Made by a program: the position numbers and the translations under genes. Below are positions 1-12,877 of a stretch of 64,000 bases of DNA, piece by piece. Every line of letters begins with the position of its first letter. Position 1 is the first letter of the stretch. The stretch comes from Paralithodes platypus (taxonomy: Eukaryota; Arthropoda; Malacostraca; Decapoda; Lithodidae), in assembly GCA_032716605.1 (NCBI GenBank), contig CM064480.1:48248466-48312465 (forward strand), read 5' to 3'. Below the pieces are notes generated by a model. That model saw only the letters and a program-made list of their open reading frames with translations, was not told the DNA's origin and searched no databases.

Positions 1-745
1 AATCAACTATCAGACAAACATACAAGCAGTAAGGCACTATATGATAACTATGTTGCCAAATAACTGTTTCATGTTGAGGATATTACGACCTACAAGCATA
101 AAGTTGCAGAGACAACAGTGTACTTTAGTCCATGTTTGGTGTACTATTAAAATAGCTTTACATACTAGTACATTCTGATATGAGAAATATAAACACCAGT
201 ATACTGATAGTGCAAGTAATATTGATGGCAGTATTCTGAGTACGGTATATAAAATACAATGGATATATATTATGGAGGAAAATGAGCAAAGTGCAGCCAA
301 AACTAATTGCTCCGCCGAAAATATGTATATTTTGTGTGAAATAAATCAATATAGAGTAACATTAACTCGACACTTTACAATACAAAACTCATATTACTAT
401 TATCTATTCACTATAATTAGGGGAAAATAGGACCTCAAACCTCATAACTAAAAAAGGGCTAGATATATTAGAGGTAACGATTTCTGGCCTACTTACGATG
501 AATAGACTAGGCACGGTCTGCTACAAACATAAGGCTTGTCTAGGAAAGTGAGAAAAACCACAAATATCACAGGTATGAGCAAGATGTCGGCGAAGTATTG
601 ATTTTGACTGTACACTTGGGATATAGTGGCCTGCATGCACGTAAGGGCATCGGTAGTACAGTAGCATGTTAATTCAGTGTCATGCATGGCGTGGGTTGGC
701 GTGATAAATAATAGAAAAGCAGAGAGTGCATTACTGAGGAGAGCC
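1..745. other. AT-rich stretch, nothing recognised
   Basis: No coding pattern, repeat or RNA gene seen. It lies downstream of the last cadherin exon recognised, so it is probably intron. Confidence 0.4.
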
Positions 746-1050
<305 letters not shown>

Positions 1051-2884
1051 CCATTAGCAGGAAGTCTGACTAGGTAGCTTAGCGAGAAAGACCTTACCCA
1101 ATACAAAATAAGTATTCCCCTACCAAGAGAAATCTACCAGTGCAAACTTGTAGAAAATAAAATACATACCAAGTGGCAAGTACAGCTAACACTGATAATA
1201 AACGTCATCTTGAATACAAAATAAAATGTGTTAAAATGGGAAATTATCTAGAATATGATATAATGATTCATAAATGTGTTTTTATGGACCTATATTAAAT
1301 CACTTTAAACACATCAACTCTGCATAATTGTGAGTTTTTTTTCTTCGTGACAGTGTATTCTATGCTGACCATAAACTAATCGTGTTATACCAGTATGTAT
1401 GATTGTCTACTTCATGACCTACAGTGCTTAGGAAAGTCTATAATACAAACTTCATCAAGACAACCATTGTTACTGCTACTATCATCAAACCAACATATTG
1501 ATTTCTTGCTTACATTCAGACCAATATTAAATAAGACATACAATTCATTGGTTTTATGAAGCTGTAAACACACATACTTAATTGTGCAACGACATCAAAC
1601 AAAATCTACACTTAAAACATATTTAACAAACTAGTTTAAATATCCTAGTAATTCTCATAAGATAAACCTCATGGGACTCTCTACCTAGCATTTCCTTTAT
1701 CATGACATTTTATAATAAGCTGAATGTGTAAGAGAACAGCATCAAACAACACATATGGTGACAGAAGGAATATATTTAAGTAGGATTGATTAAATAACAG
1801 TAACTACACGAACAACTGAAGGAATTAACGAATACAGGCATATCTAAACTACATTACAATATGAAGGGTGACAAAAAGTTAGTATTGGAGATAACTAAAA
1901 CTACAATGTGTATAAATATATACACAAATTAGCAACAGAGTATAGCTGAAATAAATAGCATGAACAGAAGCGATTGATTTATGAAGCATAAGCAGAAACT
2001 TCAATTTACCAATAGTAACATAAGTTTATTAAATGGACTGCAACAAGTTGAGGAATGTACAGTTGCCCACAAGAATTTAACACCATGATTATTACTATTA
2101 TTATCATTCATTTATTTATTTGTATTTGTTTGTTTATTTACTTTGTGTATGGAAGACAAATTAGTACGATTGAATTACTTATATTTTTGTATGCAGTAGT
2201 TAAACTAATATGACCAATTAACGGTGTTATATTAAATTATTCTATAATTCAATCATACTATGTTTCCTTTCATACATAAACTCATGGGAGTGGATAACAA
2301 TTCATTTGGCTTTCTGTACAGTGGTGATCATGAATACTTTAACACATTATAATAAAAATACAACGGTGAGCATTTAATAGTATAGTATAGCATAGTAATT
2401 AATATTTAAGGGTAAATGTATCATAACTGAGGTTCCAAAGGGAGTGCACAAATTACTGTGCGCGACTTTGCATACCAGGTAAAACAGATATGACCGCACT
2501 CTTATAAAGATACCGGTATACATTAATAAAGGCACAGGTATATAATGGTGAATACAATTAAGCTGTGTATATTGATCGCCATTTACCTTTGGTGATTTAA
2601 TATTTTGTTCTATCCTCATACTAAATGAGTTGGGAAAACAAAATATGGGACATTATTATAGACACTTCAACTGTTCTGTTTACACATTCCTCAAACCCAT
2701 AATACTTTACTGTGTGGAACCATGGAACATTGAACAGACCAAAACGAAAAGGTGACTCGAAGGCACACCATGAGTACGGGAGTTGAAGGAAAAAAATAAA
2801 AACAGCAATTGTAGGTTGTCTATAGAATGAAGCACGCCACTAAGGCCACAATAAAAAAAACGGTCAAGGGATGAGGTAAATGAA
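1051..2884. other. AT-rich stretch, nothing recognised
   Basis: Only short TTA/TTTA runs (2080-2150). No cadherin tail exon could be identified on the minus strand. Confidence 0.4.
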
Positions 2885-3065
2885 AATGAGGAACAGGAGT
2901 AACTGAAAAAGAGTAGGTAAATACACAGAACCATGAGGGTAACTGGCAGAGAACGACGGCACGGGTGACTGAAAAAGAGTAAGGTAGGCAAATAAACAGA
3001 ACGGTGGGGTAATTGGCAAAGAACAACGGCAGGGGTGACTGAAAAAGAATAAGGGTAAGGGTGTC
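2885..3065. repeat. Degenerate ~72-bp tandem repeat beside the minisatellite
   Basis: GTGACTGAAAAAGAGTAAGG...ACAGAACGGTGGGGTAATTGGC occurs in two to three diverged copies and shares GGGGTGACT with the 28-bp unit. Confidence 0.75.
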
Positions 3066-3224
3066 TATAACAAGGAGCAGTAACAAGAGTGATTAAAGAA
3101 AATAAACATAATACAGCAAAAACAATAGCACTGGTTACCAAATCAGTAGAATCAAAAGAATGTGTAAAATTTCCAGTGCTGGGGTTGGTACTGAAAGGTG
3201 GTACAGAAATATAATGATACGCAA

Positions 3225-4765
3225 CTAAAACAAGTACAACAGAGGTGACTATAACAAGAACCCGTAACAGGGGTGACTATACTAAAACCAGAGCAGGGAC
3301 GACTAAACAAGTACCAGTAGCAGGGGTGATTAAAACAAGAACCAGTAGCATGGGCGACTAAAACAAGAATTAGTAGCAGGGGTGACTATACTAAAACCAG
3401 TAGCAGGGGTGACTAAAACAAGAATCAGTAGGAGGGGTGACTATACTAGAACCAGTAGCAGAGATGACTAAACAAGAACCTGTAGCAGGGACGACTAAAA
3501 CAAGAACCAGTAGCAGGGGTGACTAAAACAAGAACCAGTATCAGGGGTGACTAAAACAAGAATCAGTAGCAGGGGTGACTATACTAGAACCAGTAGCAGG
3601 GGTGACTATACTAGAACCAGTAGCATGGGTGACTAAAACAAGAATCAGTAGCAGGGGTGACTATACTAGAACCAGTAGCAGGGGTGACTAAAACAAGAAT
3701 CAGTAGAAGGGGTGACTATACTAGAACCAGTAGCAGGGACGACTATACAAGAACCTGTATCAGGGGTGACTAAAACAAGAACCAGTAGCAGGGGTGACTT
3801 AAACAAGAATCAGTAGCAGGGTTGACTAAAACAAGAATTAGTAGCAGGGGTGACTAAAACAAGAACCAATAGCAGGGGTGCCTAAAACAAGAATCAGTAG
3901 CAGGGGTGACTAAAACAAGAATCAGTAGCAGGGGTGACTAAAACAAGAATCAGTAGCAGGGGTGACTAAAACAAGAATCAGTAGCAGGGGTGACTAAAAC
4001 AAGAATCAGTAGCAGGGGTGACTAAAACAAGAATCAGTAGCAGGGGTGACTAAAACAAGAATCAGTAGCAGGGGTGACTAAAACAAGAATCAGTAGCAGG
4101 GGTGACTAAAACAAGAATCAGTAGCAGGGGTGACTAAAACAAGAATCAGTAGCAGGGGTGACTAAAACAAGAATCAGTAGCAGGGGTGACTAAAACAAGA
4201 ATCAGTAGCAGGGGTGACTAAAACAAGAATCAGTAGCAGGGGTGACTAAAACAAGAATCAGTAGCAGGGGTGACTAAAACAAGAATCAGTAGCAGGGGTG
4301 ACTAAAACAAGAATCAGTAGTAGGGGTGACTAAAACAAGAATCAGTAGCAGGGGTGACTAAAACAAGAATCAGTAGCAGGGGTGACTAAAACAAGAATCG
4401 GTAGCAGGGGTGACTAAATCAAGAATAAGTAGTAGGGGTGACTAAAACAAGAATCAGTAGCAGGGGTGACTAAAACAAGAATCAGAAGCAGGAGTGATTA
4501 AAACAAGAATCAGTAGCAGGGGTGACTAAAACAAGAACCAGTAGCAGGGGTGACTAAAACAAGAACCAGTAGCAGGGGTGACTTAAACAAGAATCAGTAG
4601 CAGGGGTGACTTAAACAAGAACCAGTAGCAGGGGTGACTAAAACAAGAACCAGTAGCAGGGGTGACTAAAACAAGAACCAGTAGCAGGGGTGACTAAAAC
4701 AAGAACCAGTAGCAGGGGTGACTAAAACAAGAATAAGTAGCAGGGGTGACGAAACAAGAGGCAGC
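3225..4765. repeat. 28-bp minisatellite, about 55 copies
   Basis: Unit CAGGGGTGACTAAAACAAGA + ATCAGTAG. The central block 3886-4380 is almost perfect; edges are more variable (AACC for AATC, TATACT for AAAACA). A looser precursor-like pattern (GGCAGGGGTGACTGAAAAAG) extends left to about 2890. Confidence 0.97.
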
Positions 4766-5385
4766 ACGATTATAAACAAAAGTGTCAAAATTAACACAGT
4801 TTCCTAACCGTACTAACCTAACTAAACCCAATAAAATCATAACAGACAAACTAAACCTTTGTAATAAAACTTAGCCTATGATTCTTAGGATTGTTGCTGC
4901 TTTATTTGTGGTCATTTAACTTTTTCTGTTGGACGACGCCAGTTTTGCTTTCTACTAGCCACCTCCAAACAATTTTGCATTCAATTTTGGAGGAACTGTT
5001 AGAGTTAAGAGGGTTAATTGAGAAAGTATGCACCCCTTTGATTCCTACTAGTCCTTCATCAGTTAAAACAGGTGGTAGTAGCAATAATCATGTAAACATA
5101 TCGTAGTCTGATTGAAAGAGTCACGAGTGTGGTTGTTGTTTTACCTGTTTTGGGGTGCCACACGAGGCTTGACAACAAATGAGACTAAGACAAGAAGCAG
5201 TTGCAAGGATGACTTAATCAATTAACATAATAGAAGTAGGAATGGGGTATCACAAGTAGCATACAAGGACCTTCATACTAACTCCCTTTTTTTCCGAAGC
5301 ATGATTAATGGCTAGAAACGAGGCACAGAGTCCACCATGGACATCCAAAATTTCGATCAGGGCCCATCAAGGCTGTTCAAAAGCC

Positions 5386-5757
5386 TTAAGGGGAGGCAGA
5401 CCGTTTTTCTGGACCTCCTTCTCCCTACTGTTTAGCCTCACTAGTTTTGAGATTATAAGACGTTCGCCCCATTAGTTTGGCAATTTAAACACCTTTCGCC
5501 CCATTTTGTTGTCAATTTTAAGACCTTTCGTGCCATTTAGGTGTCGATTATTTTCTGGCGAGCGATAGCGAGCCTGCAATTTTAAGAGGAATCGGCCTTC
5601 GGCCGGGACATTTTTCTACCGAAAAATTTACAAATTTATCTTGAAGGGGTGTCTAGGGGGTGTTTTTCTAAGCTTGATGGAGGTCTAGGGAGGAAACTAA
5701 AAACAATATATGAATAAATGAATTAATAAATCAACCAAACGACCAGCCTCCCCTTAA
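5386..5757 (+). mobile_element. TTAAGGGG-family MITE, copy 1
   Basis: TTAAGGGGAGG...CCTCCCCTTAA inverted ends with TTAA on both sides; ~370 bases. Interior order typical of the family: TTTAGCC, three AAGACnTTTCGCCCCATT-like blocks, GGCGAGCGATAGCGAGCC, GGCCTTCGGCC hairpin, TTTCTACCGAAAAATTTAC, CTAAGCTTGATGGAGGTCTA. Non-coding. TTAA flanks suggest a piggyBac-type mover (inference). Confidence 0.88.
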
Positions 5758-6334
5758 CATTCCTATCCGTTTATCCTAGATGGCCTTGAATGATTCCTGT
5801 TAGCATTTTGGATGAGTTCGATAGCCACTCGAGAATTGTTTTTAGCTGTCTATCACAAGATTTGGTAATAGGGCACTTGCAACTGATTTTGTACTTCACA
5901 CTTTATATTATTTGTCATAACTTGTTCAAAATTGTCAACAAAATTGAATCAATACTGTTTTGGGAGAACGAACATAATGTGTAACACTGAATATGTGCAA
6001 CAGAAGTCAAGTGATGGTAAATTATACGAAGATAAAGAGTGGTAAACTAAAGACCTTTAATAGTACCTAAAATGAAAAACAAGCGCAGGTCATGGCATCA
6101 GAAAGAGTAACTACAGATCAATAGTTGCCAAGACATAAACCTGGTATACCGACTATGTTTAGCGGACTGTAGTTGATCAACATAATGCATAAAATGCATA
6201 GTAATATTGTAAATAAATGGTCTTACCCAGTTCAAAAAAAAAATAATAATAATTGATTCACCTTCAAACTGCAAACTAATATGTGCAAGCTAATAATCTT
6301 GTCACCCCTTTACAGTGTCCCAGGTCTTGGCAAG

Positions 6335-7085
6335 AGTTATTTTTTTATATGTGGATGAGGGAGACAAAAGGCAGAACTGCCTGTGACGAGTGCCTCCATC
6401 AAGAGTTGAAAGAGTGACAGGGCCAAAATCAAGGAATGTTCGAGCCAAAATGCCTGGACACACTGAGATTGAAGCAATTTAAGTCATAGGATGAGGGGAA
6501 GATGGATTCAGGGAGAGGGTTCCAGAGCTCAGCTGTTGAATAGAAGAAAGTTTGGGAATATTGTTTCACTCTTGGATTGGAGTGTTGCACAGAGTAGGAA
6601 TAGGATTGTGTTGCAAGACGGGTGCTACATACTCTACGTAGAGGAGATGGTATACACCGAGATAGCTCTGAGGAACACTGATTATTGTAATAGTGGTAGA
6701 ATAGTGAGAGAGATGCAACACTACAGCGAAGAAAGAGATATTGCAAAGAGTCAGTGAGTGGACGTGAGTTAATGAGATGAAAGGCTTTATTTTCTACTGT
6801 ATCACGAAGTGCTGTGTGAGAGGATCCTCCCCACACATGCGAACAATACTCAATACATGGACGCACTGTTTCCCTGTACAGAGCAGGAAGCTTTGCAGGG
6901 GAAAAGAATCCCCGGAGATGGCTGAGCACACCCAGCTTCTTGGAAGCTGTTTTAGCAAGGGTGATAATATGGTCTTTCCAAGTGAGATCAGGAGAACAAG
7001 AGACACCTAGAATACTGAGAGAAGATGTGTATAAGTGTAATGAGTGTATCACAGGAGAGCCATTTCCTTCAACATTCACTGACCA
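6335..7085 (-). mobile_element. 3' fragment of the LINE family seen at 54-58 kb
   Basis: Reading the minus strand, 7050-6429 encodes SILGVSCSPDLTWKDHI, LGVLSHLRGFFSPAKL, PCIEYCSHVWGGSSHTAL and ELWNPLPESIFPSSYDLNCF, almost the same as the C-terminal part of the 57.4-58.3 kb reverse transcriptase. The 3' region shares TTGATTTTGGCCCTGTCACTC and the tail at 6335-6360. 5'-truncated, no catalytic motifs; a dead copy. Confidence 0.92.
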
Positions 7086-7247
7086 ACTTTTTTCCGACAA
7101 CATTTTTGGGATCTTTTACACTGGAATCGAGAACTAGACTGAAGAAAGATCAACTTAGGTGACAGAATTATTGAAAATGTTTACCTCATAAGTTGCCAGG
7201 TCAATGTTGAAGATAAATCTTAAAGTAAAATGCTCTCGTGTGATACC
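7086..7247. mobile_element. Fragment of the GGTATCACACGAG MITE family
   Basis: ATCTTTTACACTGGAATCGAGAA, TCATAAGTTGCCAGGTCAATG and CTCTCGTGTGATACC match 23640-23782. The left end adjoins the LINE fragment. Confidence 0.6.
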
Positions 7248-8947
7248 AGTTTAAGAGGACCTACCCGAGGAGTTTGCCGAGCCTGGTGACTGCTGACCTG
7301 GTGATAGCCGTCTGTCACCAAGATTTGTTACCAAGTCGCAAGCTACATCTGTAAAGATAATATTAAATTGATTCATTTTTTCTTCCCAATCCAAATATGA
7401 AAATAACATTCAATATAAGAATAACAATAGTACATAAGGGTGTGGCTACCAACACAGGTAAGCAATTAATAGATTTGTGCACAGTATATTATGTATAACA
7501 CTCAACAAATGTATGCTAAAACAAGAACAAATCCTAATCTAGTTCATTATTATTAGTTATATTCAATAATATAATGGACTATGATGAGTCTGTTTAATGA
7601 ATTGATAATAATTATACAATTAAAGTACTGTAATAAACCAACCACAGTTGTATTTTGTATTTACTTATTTATCTATTTATATATTTATTAATTTATTTAA
7701 TAGATCGTCTGTTATGCTGTGTACCTCGCCTGGTTAACTTTGGAAGAGGTATCTTGCCTTGGACGTTAACCATGTGAGGATTACATTTATGGCTGGTCAT
7801 GTACAGTCAACTCGTTTAATCCGCTGAGTCTCGGAAATTTTAGTTATGCAATTATATTTTTGTCAGATTGCTATATGAAACTTTATTGCTTATACACTTT
7901 ATTGCTTATACATTTCATCATTCATACATTGTATACATTGAACATATATATTTATACATTAATTTTAAAGCTTTGCATAGGCTTAAACAATATTCTGAGA
8001 CTCTACAGATTATACGAGTTGACAGTACCAAGGCAGTCTGAGGGTTGATCGTTAACCCAATTAAGCTGGTATAGCACCTGACGCATGGATGGATGAATGT
8101 ATGTATGTATATAGTGAAAAACGTATTCAGGGACAAAGGATAAATACACATAAGCCAAGCATCTAAACAATCATTATTGTTATACATGGCAACACAAGTA
8201 AAAAAAGCAATGCACATTTAAGAAGTCAATAAATATTCCTAACAGATTCAGTATTATGTTAAGAATATTGAAATGTTCTATTTAAAAGTTAACATAATAT
8301 TTCGCAATTTGGTAAACTAATAAACATATTAAAAATAATTACTGCATTTGCAAACAAAATTGGTTTCTCTTCATAACTCAAAATTTAACTGCCTTAATTT
8401 GTGAGGCGTCGGGAGATTATATTATTTAAGACACATCTAGCGCCAGGATATTCAATTTTTGTGTTTTATATTTAATGTTTTGTTTGCGTAAATCAAGTGA
8501 TTACAATGTATAATGAGGGAAAAACACAAAATAAGTTCTTCCTAGCCCTTGTAAGGGGGCAAAATGTTGCATGGAAGTCACCTAAAACAAGTCCGTAGCA
8601 CCCACTGAGCTGAGCGTTGGCCAATGGTGGTGACAGTTAATTTTAACTCGCTTTGCATACTTGATAATGATAAGGAGTGTATAATTTTGTGTTTAGATAA
8701 TTATAAGATATAGTTTTTTCATGCACCACAATGCACCAGCCAAGGACGTATGATGAGTTTGCTAGCATGAATGGCATCCATTGAATGTTACAGGCACCCA
8801 GTGGATTTATTTATGGCATAGAGAGTGCACCACGGGTGCCCAACATGTTAATTAACAAAGAAACTTTTACCTAGAAAAACTCAAATAAAGAAATAATGCG
8901 TCAAAGAAAAATATAGAAATTGTTTTGGCTTGTCATTATGCTTAGCT
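7248..8947. other. AT-rich stretch, nothing recognised
   Basis: Contains a (TTTA)n-like run at 7655-7700. No coding or structured repeat seen. Confidence 0.4.
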
Positions 8948-9184
8948 TATATACTATAATCAGTGTCGGCGACACGGAAATAAAAATGGCCACCCATATG
9001 GCAAAAGTTCCAGCTGATTCACTGTTACAAAGGTGTTTGATATCATCTTGTAGTAATCTTTTAATATTAACAACTTTTATGAAAACATTACGACAAGATG
9101 AAATTGAACAGAATATCATCCGTAACTATTGCCATATGGGTGGCTATTCTTTTCTCAGAGTCGCTGACATCGAGTATAGTTAGT
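8948..9184. mobile_element. Fold-back MITE with ~50-bp inverted ends
   Basis: ACTATAATCAGTGTCGGCGAC...GGCCACCCATATGGCAA at the left is the imperfect inverse of CTATTGCCATATGGGTGGC...GTCGCTGACATCGAGTATAGT at the right. No coding region. Confidence 0.75.
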
Positions 9185-9405
9185 AGTTTTTGTTTCTCTT
9201 CAACTTTAAATATATTACAATGTTCTCCAGAATCCAGCAATGAAAATAAAATTACACATGTTCAATTTCAAATTGATCGATTGCCTTACTAAATATTTTG
9301 AATAAATATTATGACATTTTTAGGTAGTAATAAAATAATAAATATAGTAAAACAAATAATAAGCATGCTAGTTGATTATTAACTATAAATATGTGTGCAA
9401 CTTAC

Positions 9406-9691
9406 CTTTGAAGGGCGTGACATACAAGTCCTTAAGGTTGTTACGATGGTCCCAAGGCTTATGTGGTATATCTGAGTCACCTCCTCTGGACTGGGGCGGC
9501 GGTGTGAGGCTGGGCGTAGCAACCATGGGCTTGTTGAGACTATGGAGAAGCTCGTGGGAGAGCGTCTCCAGTTCTAAGGTTTCGTGGCCTGCTGCGGAGA
9601 GGTCAGCCAGTTGCTTCAGAGTGTTGATGAGGACGGATTCATTGCCACTGGGGGTGTAGGAGGATGGCCGGGGAGGCAGTGGTGGGCCCTG
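9406..9691 (-). CDS. Fat-like cadherin exon I: cytoplasmic tail
   Basis: Minus-strand exon of 286 bases, acceptor TTGTACAG|CAG and donor TTCAAAG|GTAAGT, phase 0 in and 1 out. Following ...VEADQ of the transmembrane exon it starts QGPPLPPRPSSYTPSGNES, continues through a leucine/glutamate-rich stretch (TLKQLADLSAAGHETLELE, TLSHELLHSLNKP) and ends DHRNNLKDLYVTPFK. The frame is open for all 95 codons. PPLPPRP resembles an SH3/EVH1-type proline motif (inference). Because it ends at a strong donor in phase 1, at least one more coding exon with the stop codon must lie at lower coordinates. I could not recognise it in 1-9405, so it is probably outside the window. Confidence 0.8.
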
Positions 9692-9868
9692 CTGTACAAC
9701 ACCAAAACAAGGAACCTAACTCAACATATGCCAATAAAATATAATAAGCACATATCCAAAGTCTAGAGCAAACTACAAAATAATCACATATAATTATAAA
9801 CATCAGTTCTTTAGAATATGCATGAAAATCTACATGAATTCTAATAACATATATAATTGTAGCATTAC

Positions 9869-12247
9869 CTGATCTGCTTCCACGTTGCAAAGTTTTGAAT
9901 TCCTCTTGGGTTCGTCATTAGCCTTGAGGTCATTCTTGACGTGGTTATCGGTGAGGTTCATGCTATTATTCTGGTGGTGGCGTTTTATCAAACAGCGTCG
10001 TCGTTGCCACGCCACCAACAGTAACACTGCCAGCACACAACCCAAGAGCACTGCCAACAAACACATCACCTCCTCCACCGTCAGGATCAGAGATGATGGG
10101 GGTTCTTCAGTCTTGTGGAGAGCATCTGTGCAGTACTCACCAGTCACATTTGAGGAACATACACATTCGAACCCACCATGAAAGTTGTTGCAACTTCCAC
10201 CATTTTGGCAAGGATTTTGGGAACACTCATTAATATCTAACTGACACATTGTACCTGTAAAATGTTGACATTTACACAAGGGTTCATCACTGCCCTCCTC
10301 ACAGCGACCTCCATGTTCACATGGATTAGGATTACAAAACAAACCATACTCACAACGTTTTCCACTTAACTGTAATGGACACTGACATTTATATGAGTGG
10401 TTCACAGCAACACATGTACCTCCGTTAAGGCAAGGGTTGGAGGAGCACGGAGCTGTATCCACTTGACACTGTCTGCCAGTGAAGCGTGGAAGACAAGTAC
10501 AATTATAAGAAGCCCCACTTTCACCACATGTGCCACCATTAAAACAAGGGTATGAGCTACATATGCTTGCTTCAGGTAGTGAATTAGGGCATTGCAGTTC
10601 AACATTAGCCAGACGTTTTAGCATGGCACTGTCTGAAGATGATCCTGATATGCTCACTGGTAGCTCGGTACCGTCAATGGTAACCTGGTCGAGGCAACCC
10701 ACAAACCCAATGTTTGGATTGATGAAGGACGAAATACTTGAGCCTTTTTCTGAGCTCATAATGGCTCCAAGGTATATAAAGTTTGACATTTTGTTTAGAA
10801 TATCATTTGCACCTGGAGCAGCACTTGTACTCTCCTTTCCATCAACACTTAATGTGGATACTGTGCCTTTTCGTGTGAGATTGATAAAGTGCCACTGATC
10901 ATCATTTACTTTAATTGTAGATACTCTAACCAAACCTTCACCACTTCCACAATCCCATCGGTACTGAATGTGACCACCTATCACCTCTAAGATGCTGTAG
11001 TCTATTTCTCCATCAGCATATACTATGGTACCGACTGGATTTTTGGTTCGTAAAAAAGTACTTATCACTAGTGAACTATGCTCGGCTTGCTTTTCTATAA
11101 TATACTGAGCATAACTTTTACCAGTGAAAGAGAGAGGTCTAAGAGGGTAATGGCACGATGGCTGTCGACACTTAGTAAGATCAACTTGACACGATTTTCC
11201 CGCACGTCCTGGCGGGCACTGGCATGTGTATCCTCGAGTACTCGTGTTAGTGGATTGACACTCTTCATACTCGGCACATGGTTTCTTTTTACATGCGTTC
11301 AAAAGAATTTCACACTCATTGCCACCGTACCCATTACTACATTTGCACTTAACTTTAGGCATAAATCTGGGAGCAATTAAGCTGAACTGTTGTGTGGAAT
11401 AGGGCACTGTGATATTGTTACTCATTTTGATAGTGTCTTCACAAGTGCCTTGACCTGAACAGTTAGTGAAAGTAGTACATTCAGAATTGATCACTACCAG
11501 AAATGGAATGTTCAACCGTTTCTGTATCGCAATATGATTCACTTTCAATAATTGAACTAAATCAGTTCTTGAAACGTAAGCACTGTCAGAGGCCTTCACT
11601 ACAAATAATACATCAAAAGTATTGTGGAGGTCTCCTTTAATATATTTTTGGACATACTCCACATTGTTTTTTATATCCGGAGAAATTATGAATGATGGCT
11701 GGAAGCTAATGAAGGTAACTGATTCTTTATCAACATCAAGTTCATCAGCCACTGCAGCAATGAACAGTTGAAGATATTTTGTGAGCAATTCATCAGACGA
11801 CATTGGTCCTATTCTGGCAATAAGTGCGTTTTCAATCATCTCTTGGGAAATAGTAAACACCTGAACATTCGCCTGCAGAGCACGATGGAACCTGCCATCA
11901 GAAACACTAACATTGACGCTATACGTTCCAGCATCAAGAGGCATGAGAGCCACCAGCGTGCCATTTTGAGCATCAATATCAAAGTACTTGATGGAAGCAG
12001 CCTGGCGGGGGATAGGCGAAATGGAGTACTGCAGGGTGTCATAAGGGTCATCATCAACTGCGGTCACATGGCCAACAATGCCACCAGGAAAGGGGGTTTG
12101 GTAGTTGATGACGACGGCAGAAAGAGGGAAAAGGGTGGGTGGGTAGCGTGATTCCTCCACCACCACCACCACCACCTGGGTTACTGCATGCATTGGCGGA
12201 GATCCGTTGTCCCACACACGCACGTTAACTGTATATTTATCTTGCAC
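9869..12247 (-). CDS. Fat-like cadherin exon H: last cadherin repeat, EGF-EGF-LamG-EGF4, transmembrane segment
   Basis: A single 793-codon exon (acceptor CCAACAG|GT, donor GATCAG|GTAATG, phase 0). Approximate residues: 1-32 end of a cadherin repeat; 33-135 last cadherin repeat; 136-250 a globular region with no named motif; 255-312 and 317-353 EGF modules; 370-545 laminin-G; 561-708 four EGF modules, the last starting DINEC (671) with calcium-binding EGF signature; 727-747 hydrophobic transmembrane helix followed by QRRRCLIKRHH as stop-transfer. One LamG flanked by EGFs matches FAT1/2/3 and Drosophila kugelei better than Fat/FAT4, which have two LamG domains (family knowledge). Such proteins act at the cell surface in planar polarity, collective migration and actin control. 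The linker before the last cadherin repeat (EESRYPPTLF) lacks the usual DxNDN calcium motif. Not CELSR, since there is no GPS or seven-pass segment. Confidence 0.93.
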
Positions 12248-12558
12248 CTGTTGGCATGAAATGGGATCATTACTTTAATGTTCAAGAAATCATATCTTAT
12301 GACACATTCGGAACTTTACAAAAAAGTATTTGAAACAGGAGTTTTAAGCCGAGATTACATAAAATCTTTTTCCTTTATCTCTGACATGTCAGTTTCTGAA
12401 ATGCACTTTTATAAAAATTCTGTCACCTACAATAAGGTACCTCCCATCTAGTGGTAAACTATGTTGCGAAATAGTATTCTATATATTTCAGAATATATAA
12501 AATTCATAATGATATCCTTTTACAACACAAAAGAGAAAGAAAATGACTTTATCCATAC

Positions 12559-12732
12559 CTTATGATCAAGAACGGTATTGGTCAGTTTAAGAGCGCCGTC
12601 CTGATCCATGGCAAAGACAGGGGCAGCGGTGGGTTGATTGGTAAGCTCCCATGTAAAAGGGGCACCATTGGACTCGGAATCCGCATCATTCACTTTAAAA
12701 CGCACCAACAACGATCCTTCCACACGATTCTC
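12559..12732 (-). CDS. Fat-like cadherin exon G: body of the second-last cadherin repeat
   Basis: Minus-strand exon of 58 codons, acceptor GGTTATCAG|GA and donor CATAAG|GTATGG, phase 0 on both sides. It reads ENRVEGSLLVRFKVNDADSES, NGAPFTWELTNQ, then FAMDQDGALKLTNTVLDHK. E..VEGS, the NDAD calcium motif and LDHK are cadherin repeat signatures. Joined to the next exon it gives VLDHK-VQDKYTVNVRVWDNGSPP, a typical strand F-G region. The exon is the last before the large 3' exon. Confidence 0.93.
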
Positions 12733-12877
12733 CTGATAACCAATCATGCAGTCAATATGTAATTTATGGCTTACTCAAACAAAAAGTATATATTGCACAC
12801 ACAAATTATATTGAATTAATTTGTAATTGATAGGATATAAAAAAAAATACAACCTTTCGTTTGAACAGGAAAAGCAT

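Noticed and set aside
2707..3141. 144-codon hydrophobic minus-strand frame
   Set aside because: Lies in a degenerate tandem repeat; internal similarity of the peptide (YSFSVTPAVVLCQLP) reflects the DNA repeat, with no domain.
3225..4765. CRISPR-like array
   Set aside because: No spacers: repeats are directly tandem, in a eukaryotic intron-rich context.
9885..12151. Plus-strand frames opposite the cadherin exon
   Set aside because: Shadows of the strongly supported minus-strand coding exon.
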